A stretch of 64,000 bases of DNA, taken from NCBI GenBank assembly GCA_964447285.1, contig CAYURO010000002.1:1-64000 (forward strand). The letters run 5' to 3'. This DNA is from CAJBNH01 sp964447285. Lineage in GTDB: Bacteria > Myxococcota_A > UBA9042. A program made the position numbers and the translations under genes. How positions within the stretch are numbered: the first letter of the stretch is position 1; every line of letters starts with the position of its first letter. Below the pieces are notes generated by a model, which worked only from the letters and a program-made list of their open reading frames with translations, was not told where the DNA came from and ran no database searches. This document shows, piece by piece, positions 1 to 8,650 of this stretch.

Positions 1-34
1 TGTACCGAAACCTACGACCCACAAGGAGAACTCC

Positions 35-1720
35 ATGGAAATCCGCTTCATCGGTCCCCTGGGATGCGTCACCGGCTCGTGCGCCTGGATGCGCGACGAC
101 CGCATGGGCGTCAGCTTCCTCATCGACTGCGGGATGCAGCAGGGCGAGGCGACGTCCGCCGCATGGAACGAGCAGGCGTGGCCGTTCCGACCCAACGAGC
201 TGGACTTCGTAGTGCTGACGCACCCGCATATCGACCACTGCGGGCTGCTGCCTCGCCTGTACCGTGACGGGTTCACCGGAACCGTCTACGCGACGCGCGA
301 AACCGCGGAACTGGCGACGGTCCTGCTGCTGGACTCGGTGCAGCATGGCGCGCCCTACGCCAAGCGCGACGTGGCCCGGATCCACTGGCACGAGCACGCC
401 GGCTCGCTGCTGGGCACGCCGCACCCCGTCGGCCGCAACCTGTTCGTTCGCTACTTCCGGTCGGCCCACACGGTCGGCGCGGTGTCGGTCGGCATCCTGT
501 GGGGCACGCCCGGCCTCGACCAACGCAGCATCGTGTTCTCGGGCGACCTCGGTCCCGACGCCGAGGACTCGGAGGTGCTGCCCCTGCTGCGCCACCGCAT
601 GACGCCCGTTGCCAGCGACTTCGCCGTGATCGAGTCCACCTACGGTGGCGTCGTCCGCGACCCCGACACCAACGACCAGCAGGCCCGCCTCGCCCGCATG
701 GCCCGCTTGGTGGATCGGACGGTCGAGTCGAACGGGGTGCTCATCCTGCCCTGCTTCGCGCTGAGCCGAACCCAGGACGTGCTCGTGGACGTGCAACGCG
801 TCATCGCGTCCGACCCTGCCCGCTACCAGTTCGTCACGGTGTACCTGGACGCGCCGATGGCGTCGCAGATGCACTCGGTCATGGCCAAAGCCTTCATCCG
901 CACGGAGGTGGGCGGGCGCCAGGGCAAGGTGCGCCCCCTCTGGCTGGGCAAGCAGTGGTTCCGGATGCTCGGCCTGGATGACCGCGAGCCGGAGCACATC
1001 CGCCGCGCCATCGACATCATCCGCATGAGCCTGGCCCTGCCTGTCGATGCCGACCCGAGCCGCTCGAGCCTCGGCAACTCGCTCGCGCAAGCCTGGCGGC
1101 CACGGGTCAGCCGGGTGGGCGACCGCAAGCGGCTGCTCGAAGGTGGCTTGACCGGCCCGGCAATCGTCATCACCGGCGGCGGGATGTGCGAGGGCGGTCC
1201 CGTAGTGACGTACTTGCAGAACCTGCTGCACCGGTCGGAGGTGAGCGTCGGGCTGACGGGCTACTGCGCAGCGGGGTCCGCCGGGCGAATGCTGCAGGAC
1301 CTGGGGCGAGCCTCCCTGGCCGAACGGCGCCGTCACACGGGGCGGCTCTCCTGGCAGGGGCAGCCGGGGCCTCGCGTGGCCGACATCGCGGCCGACATCG
1401 AGACCCTCAACGGGTACTCAGCGCACGCGGACCAGGCGGGGCTAGTCGACTGGCTGTTCTACGACTTCAAGGGCGAGCCGACAGCGGCAGCGCCGGTCGT
1501 GTTTATCCAGCACGGGGCGGACGGTTCGCGCGCATCCCTGGCGGACGCGATTCAGGCCCGCGCGAAGTCGCGCGGACACGAGGTGCGAACCGTGATGCCG
1601 AACGACCCGAAGGCATGGTTCGACCTCGACCGGGGAGCAGCGGCCGTCGTCGAGCAGGCCGAAGAGCTGCGCATCCTCGAGGAGATCGAGCGGCTGCAGC
1701 TGCGTCTGAAGCGCCGCTGA
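35..1720 (+). CDS. MBL-fold beta-CASP RNase/exonuclease-like protein
   Basis: This is a 561-residue metallo-beta-lactamase-fold protein of the beta-CASP (CPSF73/RNase J/Ysh1-like) group, predicted to be a zinc-dependent nuclease acting on RNA. Visible motifs in order are the N-terminal strand FIGPLGCVTGS, the metal motif HPHIDH, the His of SAHTVG, the Asp of SGDLGPD, then beta-CASP motif A (IESTYGG), motif B (GYSAHAD) and motif C (VFIQHGAD). All metal ligands are therefore present. The start is the ATG at 35, preceded by AAGGAG at good spacing. It faces away from the recombinase at 2.1-3.3 kb and may be cargo of that integrative element or a neighbouring core gene. Bacterial members are often annotated as 'MBL fold metallo-hydrolase RNA specificity domain' proteins. 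The substrate is unknown. Confidence 0.88.
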   Translation: MEIRFIGPLGCVTGSCAWMRDDRMGVSFLIDCGMQQGEATSAAWNEQAWPFRPNELDFVVLTHPHIDHCGLLPRLYRDGFTGTVYATRETAELATVLLLDSVQHGAPYAKRDVARIHWHEHAGSLLGTPHPVGRNLFVRYFRSAHTVGAVSVGILWGTPGLDQRSIVFSGDLGPDAEDSEVLPLLRHRMTPVASDFAVIESTYGGVVRDPDTNDQQARLARMARLVDRTVESNGVLILPCFALSRTQDVLVDVQRVIASDPARYQFVTVYLDAPMASQMHSVMAKAFIRTEVGGRQGKVRPLWLGKQWFRMLGLDDREPEHIRRAIDIIRMSLALPVDADPSRSSLGNSLAQAWRPRVSRVGDRKRLLEGGLTGPAIVITGGGMCEGGPVVTYLQNLLHRSEVSVGLTGYCAAGSAGRMLQDLGRASLAERRRHTGRLSWQGQPGPRVADIAADIETLNGYSAHADQAGLVDWLFYDFKGEPTAAAPVVFIQHGADGSRASLADAIQARAKSRGHEVRTVMPNDPKAWFDLDRGAAAVVEQAEELRILEEIERLQLRLKRR

Positions 1721-1881
1721 AGGAAGGCTTGAGGTGCATTGTGTCTCCGTCGCCCAGCATCTGATCAGCCATGCAGTTCGTCGCGAGCAGCCTGACATGC
1801 TGGGTGCGGTCCAAAGTCCCCGACGTGGCGCGGGCAGGCTCGACTCGGGGGGGGGCGAGACGTGGGACTGAGGCGGGCCCG

Positions 1882-2109
1882 CTATCGAGTGCCGCCCGTG
1901 CCGCTGCCCGACGGGCCCCACGGCTCACGGCACGACGATGTGGGACGCGATGCGATCCACGCTTCGATCTCCGCGAGGTCCCAGCCCACGCAGTTCTGCG
2001 CGATGCGCCGACGGCTGGGGAACTGGCCGGCCCGCTCCAAGCGGTACACGGTCGAATAGGAGAGGCCGACAAGACGAACGACTTCGGGGCGGCGGATCAG
2101 ACGTGACAT
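1882..2109 (-). CDS. AlpA-family helix-turn-helix regulator / excisionase
   Basis: A 75-residue protein with the MerR/AlpA-like winged-helix signature RRPEVVRLVGLSYSTVYRLE, followed by FPSRRRI and WDLAEIEAWI, which is the classic layout of prophage/ICE AlpA regulators. AlpA proteins activate integrase expression or assist excision. It lies 34 bp downstream of the recombinase gene on the same strand, so the two probably form an integration/excision module. The last 15 or so residues are low-complexity and add nothing recognisable. Confidence 0.82.
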   Translation of the reverse strand: MSRLIRRPEVVRLVGLSYSTVYRLERAGQFPSRRRIAQNCVGWDLAEIEAWIASRPTSSCREPWGPSGSGTGGTR

Positions 2110-2143
2110 GGCGAACCTCCAGGTGAACCGGGCAGCGCCCGGA

Positions 2144-3334
2144 TCACCCCCGGGATGCCCGCCGCGGAATCTGCCGCTTCTGCCGGCCCACGTCAGCCAC
2201 CTCCGCCTTGGGCTGCTCGTTGCGGCCCCGGGTGATCGGCAGCACGTCTGCCCCGCCGCCGATGCCCAAGCCGCCGAGGCGCCCCAGGTCGCTCATGAAC
2301 GCCGCCGGGCTCAGGTGCGCGTACCGATTGGTCAGTTCGGTCGAGTGGTGCCCAAGAATCTTCTGCAATTTGAAGATGTCTCCTGCTCCCATCATCCAGT
2401 GCGACGCAAAGGTGTGCCGCAGGTCGTGGAAGGTGATGTAGTGGACCCGTCGCCCCTCGGCCGGCCGCTCGAAGCCGGCGGCGTCGAGAACGCGGTGGAA
2501 CCGCTCGCAAAAGATGCGGTCCTTGGGCTGGTGCATCTCGCCCTTGATGTTGGGGAACAGCAGGCCGCTCGGACACCGCAGCTTCCAGGCCCGCAGGATC
2601 GGCAGCAGCACGTCCAGAATGGGTACGGGACGCGCCTCGTCCGACTTGGTCGGCCCGACGTAGCTGTGGCTGACCATGATCAGCCGCCCGTCGAGGTTGA
2701 CGTCCGCCCAATGCAGGCCAGCCAGCTCGCCTTGGCGCATGCCGGTGTACACGGCGGTGGCGTACAGGGTGTAGGTGTCGACGCCCTCGTCGTGGGCCGC
2801 CAGCAGAAAGCGCCGGATCTCGTCAGGGGTGCGCAGGTACGAGTAATTCCGGTCGTTCGCACGCACTTTGGGCGCACCGACCGGCGGCACGACGTGCAGC
2901 CAGCCGTGGTCCTTGGCGTACTTCAGCATCGAGTTCAGCAGGATGAGAATGTGCCTCAGGGTCTGCTTGGACAAGCCGGCGCGCTCGGCCTTGAAGGCCT
3001 CGATGCGAGCGAACGTGATGTCCTGGAGTTCGAGCTTGCCGAAGGCCGGTGTCAGGTGGGCGCGCAGGCGGGATTTGTCCTGGGCGCCACTTCGCTTGAG
3101 CACAACCCTGTTGTCCATCCAGAGCTTGGTCAGGTCCGCGAAAGTCTTCTTGGGCGGCGGCAGGGCGAGCGTGCCACGGCGCATCGCTTCGACATCGGCG
3201 AGCGTGCGGTACAGCGCCTTCTGGGCGTCGTTGAAGGTATCGAACGTAGCCGACACGCGCCGATTGGCCACGTCGAGCCACCGGATGCGCCATCTGCCAC
3301 TGGGAAGTCGAACGGGACGGGGTGCGGTAGCCAT
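2144..3334 (-). CDS. Tyrosine-type site-specific recombinase/integrase
   Basis: A 396-residue phage-type integrase. The N-terminus (residues 1-60) is an arm/AP2-like DNA-binding region (PSGRWRIRWLD). A SAM-like core-binding domain follows, then the catalytic domain with Arg in TGMRQGEL, His and Arg in HDLRHTFASHW, His in LGHHS and the nucleophile Tyr in NRYAH, so the catalytic set is complete. The start at 3334 is preferred over an upstream ATG at 3400 because it has a purine-rich GAGAGG upstream and begins at the family's usual position. The gene starts about 165 bp beyond the 3' end of tRNA-Arg and is co-oriented with it, the typical arrangement of tRNA-integrated elements. The AlpA-like gene follows. 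Confidence 0.93.
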   Translation of the reverse strand: MATAPRPVRLPSGRWRIRWLDVANRRVSATFDTFNDAQKALYRTLADVEAMRRGTLALPPPKKTFADLTKLWMDNRVVLKRSGAQDKSRLRAHLTPAFGKLELQDITFARIEAFKAERAGLSKQTLRHILILLNSMLKYAKDHGWLHVVPPVGAPKVRANDRNYSYLRTPDEIRRFLLAAHDEGVDTYTLYATAVYTGMRQGELAGLHWADVNLDGRLIMVSHSYVGPTKSDEARPVPILDVLLPILRAWKLRCPSGLLFPNIKGEMHQPKDRIFCERFHRVLDAAGFERPAEGRRVHYITFHDLRHTFASHWMMGAGDIFKLQKILGHHSTELTNRYAHLSPAAFMSDLGRLGGLGIGGGADVLPITRGRNEQPKAEVADVGRQKRQIPRRASRG

Positions 3335-3500
3335 GCTTGCCTCTCGGGGGGGCAAGGTAGGGACCGCGGTTTGCTGTGTCACACGACGGGATCGGTGCAA
3401 TACGCGTCGGGAGCCCTCTGGACATCACGCCAGGGGGGTGGTCGACGCTCTGTGGCCACGCCGTGGCCACGCCGAACCCGTCCAACAGCAAATTCCTTAG

Positions 3501-3574
3501 CGCGCGACGCCGGATTCGAACCGGCGACCCTTGGCTTCGGAGGCCAATACTCTATCCAGCTGAGCTAGTCGCGC
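3501..3574 (-). tRNA. tRNA-Arg (anticodon CCG)
   Basis: Read on the minus strand, the cloverleaf is complete. The 7-bp acceptor stem is GCGCGAC/GTCGCGC, the D-arm GCTC...GAGT, the anticodon stem TTGGC/GCCAA with loop CTCCGAA (anticodon CCG, reading CGG), and the T-arm GCCGG-TTCGAAT-CCGGC. The discriminator base is G at 3501 and CCA is not encoded. It is transcribed toward the integrase gene, whose element probably used the 3' end of this tRNA as its attachment site. Confidence 0.96.
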
Positions 3575-3605
3575 GTCGACACCCACAAGGGGCACCGGGT
3601 GCGGG

Positions 3606-3634
3606 AGTCTAGGCGAGCCCCCGCACAGGGTCAA
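3606..3634 (-). promoter_or_regulatory. Sigma70-type promoter of tRNA-Arg
   Basis: On the minus strand TTGACC (3634-3629) and TAGACT (3611-3606) are separated by exactly 17 bp. This places a transcription start about 25 nt before the tRNA. The same TAG-initial -10 appears at other candidate promoters in the window. Confidence 0.65.
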
Positions 3635-3740
3635 CCTCGCGTCCCGAACGGCCCAGGCAACCGCCGAAACTGTAAACTGGCAATACCTGACACCCTTCTC
3701 ACCGCTAGCCACCCAAGCCCCCGTCCTGCACAATCGCCGC

Positions 3741-4745
3741 ATGCCGACGCGCGCCAGCAGCCTGCATCTCCTTCGCAAGCGCCTGCCGCCGGCCAACCCT
3801 GCCGTCACGCCCTCGTCCGTCGCGCTGTTCCGCCTGGGCGAGACCTGCAACCACAAGTGCCCAATGTGCAGCAACGCAGGGGACCCGGCGGCGCTGTTTC
3901 CTCCCATGGGCGAGGTGTTGCGGCGCGCGGCATTTCTGCACTCACAGGGGTTCCGTCGCGTAGTGCTGACGGGGGGCGAGCCGACGCTGCACCCGGGCTT
4001 CTGGCCGGTGGCTGACCGGTTTCACGCTTGGAAGCTGACTTGGGACCTGCACACGCACGGGCGCACGTTCGCGGACGCCGCGCTGGCCGACCGGGCGGTA
4101 GACTTGGGGCTTGAACGGGCCATCGTGTCGCTGCACGGACCGGACGCCGAGACCTGCGGTGCGATGTCGGGGGCGCCGCCGCACGCGTTCAGCGAGATCC
4201 AGAGCGGCATTGAACACTTGCTGCGCGCTGGCTGTCGCGTGATGGTCAACACGGTGGTGGCAGCGCCGAATCTGGACAAGCTGGCGCAGCACATGGTGTT
4301 TCTGGCGCAGCGTTTCGGTCCGTCGGTGTCGGCCAAGCTCGCGTTTCCGTCGATGCAAGGGCGCGGCGGGCGGTGGCATGGCATCGACGTCACGTTCGAC
4401 CAGGTGATGCCTCTGGTTCAGCAGGCGCTGCGGGCGGCTGAGGCGGCGGGGCTGGGCTTGCACCTCGAGGGCTTTCCGAACTGCGTGGTGGGCGAACGGG
4501 ACCGCGTGCCGATGGGGCGTACCGGCTATGGCGAGACGCACTATCTCGATGATTCGGTTGGGGATGTGCTGCACGGCATGGCCCATGTCGAGGCCTCGCT
4601 GGCGGTGTATGGTCCGGCGTGCCGCGACTGCCCTGCCCTTGCGCGCTGTCCCGGCGTCGAGGAGGCGTACGCTCGCCGCCACGGCCTGAACGAATTGAAG
4701 GGCTTTCGCGACACCCCGACCGCTGCAGCCGGAGCATTGCCGTGA
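3741..4745 (+). CDS. Radical SAM protein
   Basis: A 334-residue radical SAM enzyme that would bind a 4Fe-4S cluster and cleave S-adenosylmethionine to make a 5'-deoxyadenosyl radical. The cluster motif is CNHKCPMC (Cys36, 40, 43), and the SAM-binding GGE motif is TGGEPTLHP (about residues 77-85). Near the C-terminus, CRDCPALARC provides extra cysteines like those of short SPASM/auxiliary-cluster tails. The start at 3741 has no clear Shine-Dalgarno sequence. The stop overlaps the GTG start of the next gene, so the two are translationally coupled. Substrate unknown. The partner methyltransferase suggests RNA or protein modification, but no precursor peptide gene was seen. Confidence 0.85.
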   Translation: MPTRASSLHLLRKRLPPANPAVTPSSVALFRLGETCNHKCPMCSNAGDPAALFPPMGEVLRRAAFLHSQGFRRVVLTGGEPTLHPGFWPVADRFHAWKLTWDLHTHGRTFADAALADRAVDLGLERAIVSLHGPDAETCGAMSGAPPHAFSEIQSGIEHLLRAGCRVMVNTVVAAPNLDKLAQHMVFLAQRFGPSVSAKLAFPSMQGRGGRWHGIDVTFDQVMPLVQQALRAAEAAGLGLHLEGFPNCVVGERDRVPMGRTGYGETHYLDDSVGDVLHGMAHVEASLAVYGPACRDCPALARCPGVEEAYARRHGLNELKGFRDTPTAAAGALP

Positions 4746-5758
4746 CCTTGGACCCGCGCTATCTCGCCACCGCGCTGCAACACCTGGAAGAAGCACTCGA
4801 AGCCCGCGCGGCCTTGACCGCCGACCCGGGCACGACGGCCTATCGCGTGGTCGACGTAGGCGCCGAGGCCGACTGGAGTCTCGACGCCTACGGTCGCGAC
4901 CTTGTGCTGGGGCTGCTGCCCGACCTGCGCACCCCTCTGGAACCCGCTGTCGTGGCGAGAGAACTGGCAGACGGCCGGGAGCTGGCGCACGCCCTGGGCA
5001 CGCGCCTGCACGCCCGCGCGGTGTACCTGAAGCTGCGGCCCCTGCAGGCGAACACGGTGGTCGACGCGACCGCGGCCGGACTGACGCCGTCGGAACCGGT
5101 GTTCGGGCTGGAGGCGGCCCCGGGTGGCGCAGGCGTGGTCCTCGAGAACGGCCTGCACTTCCACGTGCGCCTGGGCGAGGGGCTGCCCACCGGCATCTAC
5201 CTGGATCAACGCGACAATCGACGGTGGCTGCTGGACAACGCCGCCGGGTTGCGGGTGCTGAATACGTTTGCGTACACCTGCGCGTTCTCGGTCGCGGCGG
5301 CGGCGGGCGGCGCGGCGCGCACCGTCAGTCTGGATGCGGCGGGCCCTGCGCTGGACATCGGTCAGGCGAACTTCGCGCTGAACGACCTGACAGACCCGGA
5401 CAAGCACGACTTTCTGCGCGGCGACGTCTTCCACTGGCTACCGAGAATGACCAAGCGCGGTGACCGGTTCGACCTGATTGTGCTGGATCCGCCCAGCTAC
5501 AGCCGCGTCAAGCAGCAGCGGTTTTCGGCGGCGCAGGACTACGCGACGTTGGTAGCGACGGCGCTGGGTCTGTTGGCACCCGGGGGACAGCTTCTGGCGT
5601 GCACCAATGCGCTGGGGCTGAACGGCAAGCAACTGGAACAGAAGGTTCGCGAGGGGGCGAAGTCGGCCGGGCGCGAAGTCGTCGAGGTCCAGCACCGCCC
5701 CACCGCGCTGGATCATCCGTCTGGGCGCATGAAGGCGTTGGTCGTGCGGCTGCGGTAA
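4742..5758 (+). CDS. RlmI/RlmK-like class I SAM-dependent rRNA methyltransferase
   Basis: A 338-residue methyltransferase of the RlmI (23S rRNA m5C1962) type. The Rossmann SAM-binding region is visible as LNTFAYTCAFSVAAA, followed by the acidic VSLDAAGPALDIGQANF, and the catalytic/base-binding motif is DLIVLDPPSYSR. The C-terminus NALGLNGKQLEQKV also fits the family. The N-terminal PUA domain of E. coli RlmI is not obvious; residues 1-130 form a different, shorter domain. The start is the GTG at 4742, which overlaps the upstream TGA in a GTGA junction. It converges on the GNAT gene, 6 bp away. Its exact target nucleotide cannot be deduced. Confidence 0.82.
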   Translation: MTLDPRYLATALQHLEEALEARAALTADPGTTAYRVVDVGAEADWSLDAYGRDLVLGLLPDLRTPLEPAVVARELADGRELAHALGTRLHARAVYLKLRPLQANTVVDATAAGLTPSEPVFGLEAAPGGAGVVLENGLHFHVRLGEGLPTGIYLDQRDNRRWLLDNAAGLRVLNTFAYTCAFSVAAAAGGAARTVSLDAAGPALDIGQANFALNDLTDPDKHDFLRGDVFHWLPRMTKRGDRFDLIVLDPPSYSRVKQQRFSAAQDYATLVATALGLLAPGGQLLACTNALGLNGKQLEQKVREGAKSAGREVVEVQHRPTALDHPSGRMKALVVRLR

Positions 5759-5764
5759 GCAAAC

Positions 5765-6277
5765 CTACCAGCGCCAGATGAAGTACACCACGGGGTCACC
5801 GGGCGAGTAATAGTCGGCGATGCGCGCTTCTTCCGTGAAGCCGGTCGCGAGGTAGAACGCCCGCGTGCCGCCGTACAGGTCGCGGCCGCTGGTCTCGAGC
5901 ACCAGGCGCTGGCCGCCGCGCTGCTGCGCAAAACGCTGGATCTCCAGGCACAACGTGCGCCCGATGCCCGCCCGCCGCCGGGTGACGTCGCTGGCGATGA
6001 AGTACAGGTGCCAGGTGCCCTGCGTGAACGGCGTCTGACCAATGGTCGCGTAACCCACGATTTGCCCGTCGATTTCCGCAACCAGCGTCGGGTAGTCGCC
6101 CTCGGGTCCGGCGGTGGGACCGTCGCCGTGGAAGATGTCGACCAGCTCCAGACCGACCGCAGCTTCTTCCTCGTTGAAATTTCCTGCAGTCTCGAGCAGA
6201 TGCGCGATGGCGCCGCGGTCAGCGACAACGGCCAGTCGGGTGGTCACGGTGACGCGGTTGGGGGCGTCCAGGCTCAT
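5765..6277 (-). CDS. GNAT family N-acetyltransferase
   Basis: A 170-residue GNAT fold protein. The acetyl-CoA pyrophosphate loop corresponds to RRRAGIGRTL (about residues 100-109), preceded by the strand TWHLYFIASD and followed by GGQRLVLETS and the C-terminal AFYLATGFTEEARI that closes the acyl pocket. It starts with ATG at 6277 after a GAGGAC ribosome-binding sequence. It lies 36 bp downstream of two ATP-grasp ligase genes on the same strand and is likely their operon partner, possibly acetylating an amino acid or peptide handled by the ligases. Substrate not predictable from sequence alone. Confidence 0.85.
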   Translation of the reverse strand: MSLDAPNRVTVTTRLAVVADRGAIAHLLETAGNFNEEEAAVGLELVDIFHGDGPTAGPEGDYPTLVAEIDGQIVGYATIGQTPFTQGTWHLYFIASDVTRRRAGIGRTLCLEIQRFAQQRGGQRLVLETSGRDLYGGTRAFYLATGFTEEARIADYYSPGDPVVYFIWRW

Positions 6278-6313
6278 GGGGGTCCTCGGGGTGCGTCGAT
6301 AGACACGGGGGCG

Positions 6314-7285
6314 TCAGCGCACGTGCGCCCAACCCAGCTGCAGCGCAACGAACTGCGGAAAGTCGAGACCCAGGCTGGGCAGAGCGCGCTGCAGCCCTGC
6401 GTCGGGAGAAATGTCGGGATTACCATTGACGTCAATGACATAGCAACTGCCGTCTGCCGCTACCCGCACGTCCATCCGCGCATAGCCGCTGAGCTTCAGC
6501 GCCCGAAACACGCGCTCGCCCATCGCCCGCAGCCGCTCGGCCAGCTCCGCATCCACGTTGGCGGGATAGCGCGCGGGCGTCTTCTGGTACGCGTCGGAAT
6601 CGGGCTCCCACTTGCCGGCATAGGTCAGGATGCGGGGCTCGCCCACAGGCAGCCCGTCCAGCTCGATCTCGCCCAGCGCCACGTGGGCCACCGGCCCTCC
6701 CGCGGGTCCCAGCAGCAGCACGTTCAGCTCGCGCCCTTCGATGTACTGCTCGACCAGTGCGGGTCCCCATCCGGCCGAATGCAGCCGCTCGACGGCACGC
6801 AGCACCGCAGCGCGGTCATGGCCGACGGAGTCGCGGTCGATGCCCACGCTGCCGTCCTGACACGCCGGCTTGACGATGGCAGGCAGGGGAATCGACTGCG
6901 GAAGCTCGTCTCCGGCCTCGACCAGCACGGCATCGGGCACCGCGACACCGGCCCCCCGCAGCACATGGCGCACGATGGACTTGTCCAGACACAGCGACAG
7001 CGTCGCCGCCGACGTGCCGGTCACGGGAGCATCGCCCAGCTCGACCAACGCCGCCGCGTGCAGCTCACGCCCCGCACGACCACTGGCCTCCTCGCACAGG
7101 TTCCAGCAGACATCTGGCTGCAAGACCTTCAATTTACTCAGGAAGCTCGCACTGTCATACCCCAACGGCATCGGCAGCGCCTGATGGCCCAGCGCACCGA
7201 TGGCCCGTTCCAGCGCCTCGACCGTCTCGGTCAGGTCCGTGTCCGGCGTCTGACGCTGGGCGCTGTAGGCAATGGCGACGCGCAT
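6314..7285 (-). CDS. Ddl-like ATP-grasp ligase (second of tandem pair)
   Basis: A 323-residue ATP-grasp protein resembling D-alanine-D-alanine ligase. The N-terminal Rossmann-like region contains DVCWNLCEEASGRAGRE, matching the Ddl 'FNLxEG..GE' element. The ATP-binding lysine strand is PAIVKPACQDGSVGID, the adenine clamp is ALVEQYIEGRELNV, and the Mg-binding end is YVIDVNGNPDISPDAG. It probably joins two amino acids or a carboxylate and an amine with ATP hydrolysis to ADP. The start ATG at 7285 is 12 bp after the stop of the upstream homologue. Because two such enzymes are adjacent and a GNAT follows, a role in making a small peptide or modified amino acid is more likely than routine cell-wall D-Ala-D-Ala synthesis. 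Confidence 0.85.
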   Translation of the reverse strand: MRVAIAYSAQRQTPDTDLTETVEALERAIGALGHQALPMPLGYDSASFLSKLKVLQPDVCWNLCEEASGRAGRELHAAALVELGDAPVTGTSAATLSLCLDKSIVRHVLRGAGVAVPDAVLVEAGDELPQSIPLPAIVKPACQDGSVGIDRDSVGHDRAAVLRAVERLHSAGWGPALVEQYIEGRELNVLLLGPAGGPVAHVALGEIELDGLPVGEPRILTYAGKWEPDSDAYQKTPARYPANVDAELAERLRAMGERVFRALKLSGYARMDVRVAADGSCYVIDVNGNPDISPDAGLQRALPSLGLDFPQFVALQLGWAHVR

Positions 7286-7297
7286 GGAGAGGTGGCC

Positions 7298-8650
7298 TCA
7301 GCCCTGGACCGGCAGCGCGTCAAAGAGCGGCAGCGTTGGCGCCAACTGCAAGTGATTCTTGCGCTTCGCCTCGGCTTTGGGCACCAGCGTCGGCCGCAGC
7401 ACACCCTGCCGGAACTCAGCCTCGCGCACAATGCGGGCGATCAGCGTCTCCCACGGAATGCCCATCGCCTTGGCCGTCAGCACGATGTCCCCCGACGTGG
7501 GCGAGAGCCCCGGCAGCGGATTGGCCTCGATGAAGTACGGGTGACCGTCGGGACCGACCCGGAAGTCGATGCGGGCGACGTCGTGACAACCCAGCAGCTG
7601 GAAGCACTTCAGCGCGGCGGCCTCGATCCGTCGGCAGGTCGCGTCCGGCAGCTCAGGCGGGATGGCGTACCGCACGCGGTTCTCGTAGTCGCGCTTGGCC
7701 TCGAGCGAGTAGATGAAGTCCTCTACCGTCCCCTGAGTGGGCACGACGTGCATCATGCCGATGACTTCCGGGTCGCGGTTGCCCACCACGCCGACCGTCA
7801 CCTCAGGGCCGCCAATGAATTCCTCGACCAGCACCGGGCGGCCATAGAGCTCGAGCAGCTCGGACACCAAGGCCTCGAGCTCGGCGAAGTCCTTGCAGCG
7901 GCTGTTGTCGCGGATGCCCTTGCTCGAGCCCTCGTCCAGCGGCTTGGCGAACACCGGGAACGTCAGGTCGAACGCGCGCAAGTCCTCGATCTTGCGCACA
8001 GTCAGCCAGGCAGGCGTGTGGACCTCGCGGCACACCAGCCGCTTGGCGACGTCCTTGTCCAGCGTCGCAGCGAGCGTCAACGGGTCCGACCCCGTGTAGG
8101 CGATCCCCAACATCTCGCACAACGCCGGCACGTGGGCCTCGCGGCACCGACCGCCCTTGCCTTCCGCGATGTTGAAGACCATGTCGAAGTTGCCGGCGGC
8201 CAGCTTGCGCGGCAGCGACCGGTCGGCCTCCAAAACGGTGACGATGTAGCCCTCTCTACCCAGCAAGCCGGCCAGCGCGGCGACGGTCTGGGGGCTGTCG
8301 TACTCCTCGTATTCGTCCACGGGCCCGGGCATCGACGACGCGTCCGGCTTGACGTTGCAGACCAGCGCCAGACGCCGCGTCTTGCGTTTGCGGGGTAGCT
8401 CGCCGGTGTTCTGGGAGGACTTCTTGCGCCGCGCCGAGGGGTCGAAGGCCTGGATGGTGGCCGTGGGACGGGTCCAGTCGAGCTGCAGGGCGCCGGTCTT
8501 GGGGGAACTCTTGCCGCGTGCGGACTTTCGCAGGCCCCTGCCCGAGGGGGGCTCCTCGGCCTCTTCGACCGTGGCGGTCTGCGCGGCAGCGCCGAGCTCC
8601 GGCCAGATTGCCGGTGCCGAAGGAGGCTTCGAGTTCATCGAGTCGTTCAT
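7298..8650 (-). CDS. Ddl-like ATP-grasp ligase with basic N-terminal extension (first of pair)
   Basis: A 450-residue protein. About 100 N-terminal residues are low-complexity and basic (a KSSPKTG / KKSSQNTG imperfect repeat). The remainder is a complete D-Ala-D-Ala-ligase-like fold: MVFNIAEGKGG and REAHVPALCEMLGI in the N-terminal domain, VFAKPLDEGSSKGI in the ATP-grasp lysine region, PVLVEEFIGGPEVTV for the adenine clamp, and FIEANPLPGLSPTSGD for metal binding. The start at 8650 has GGAG about 11 nt upstream; an in-frame ATG at 8638 is an alternative. It leads a probable three-gene operon with a second Ddl-like enzyme (12-bp gap) and a GNAT acetyltransferase (36-bp gap). Confidence 0.85.
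   Translation of the reverse strand: MNDSMNSKPPSAPAIWPELGAAAQTATVEEAEEPPSGRGLRKSARGKSSPKTGALQLDWTRPTATIQAFDPSARRKKSSQNTGELPRKRKTRRLALVCNVKPDASSMPGPVDEYEEYDSPQTVAALAGLLGREGYIVTVLEADRSLPRKLAAGNFDMVFNIAEGKGGRCREAHVPALCEMLGIAYTGSDPLTLAATLDKDVAKRLVCREVHTPAWLTVRKIEDLRAFDLTFPVFAKPLDEGSSKGIRDNSRCKDFAELEALVSELLELYGRPVLVEEFIGGPEVTVGVVGNRDPEVIGMMHVVPTQGTVEDFIYSLEAKRDYENRVRYAIPPELPDATCRRIEAAALKCFQLLGCHDVARIDFRVGPDGHPYFIEANPLPGLSPTSGDIVLTAKAMGIPWETLIARIVREAEFRQGVLRPTLVPKAEAKRKNHLQLAPTLPLFDALPVQG

Noticed and set aside
3497..3907. A 136-codon minus-strand frame covering tRNA-Arg
   Set aside because: Its C-terminal 'RRFESGVAR'-type ending is the well-known false translation of a tRNA gene.
6008..8398. A 796-codon plus-strand frame opposite the ATP-grasp pair
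   Set aside because: Composition of a shadow frame, no start signal; the minus-strand ligases carry intact motifs.
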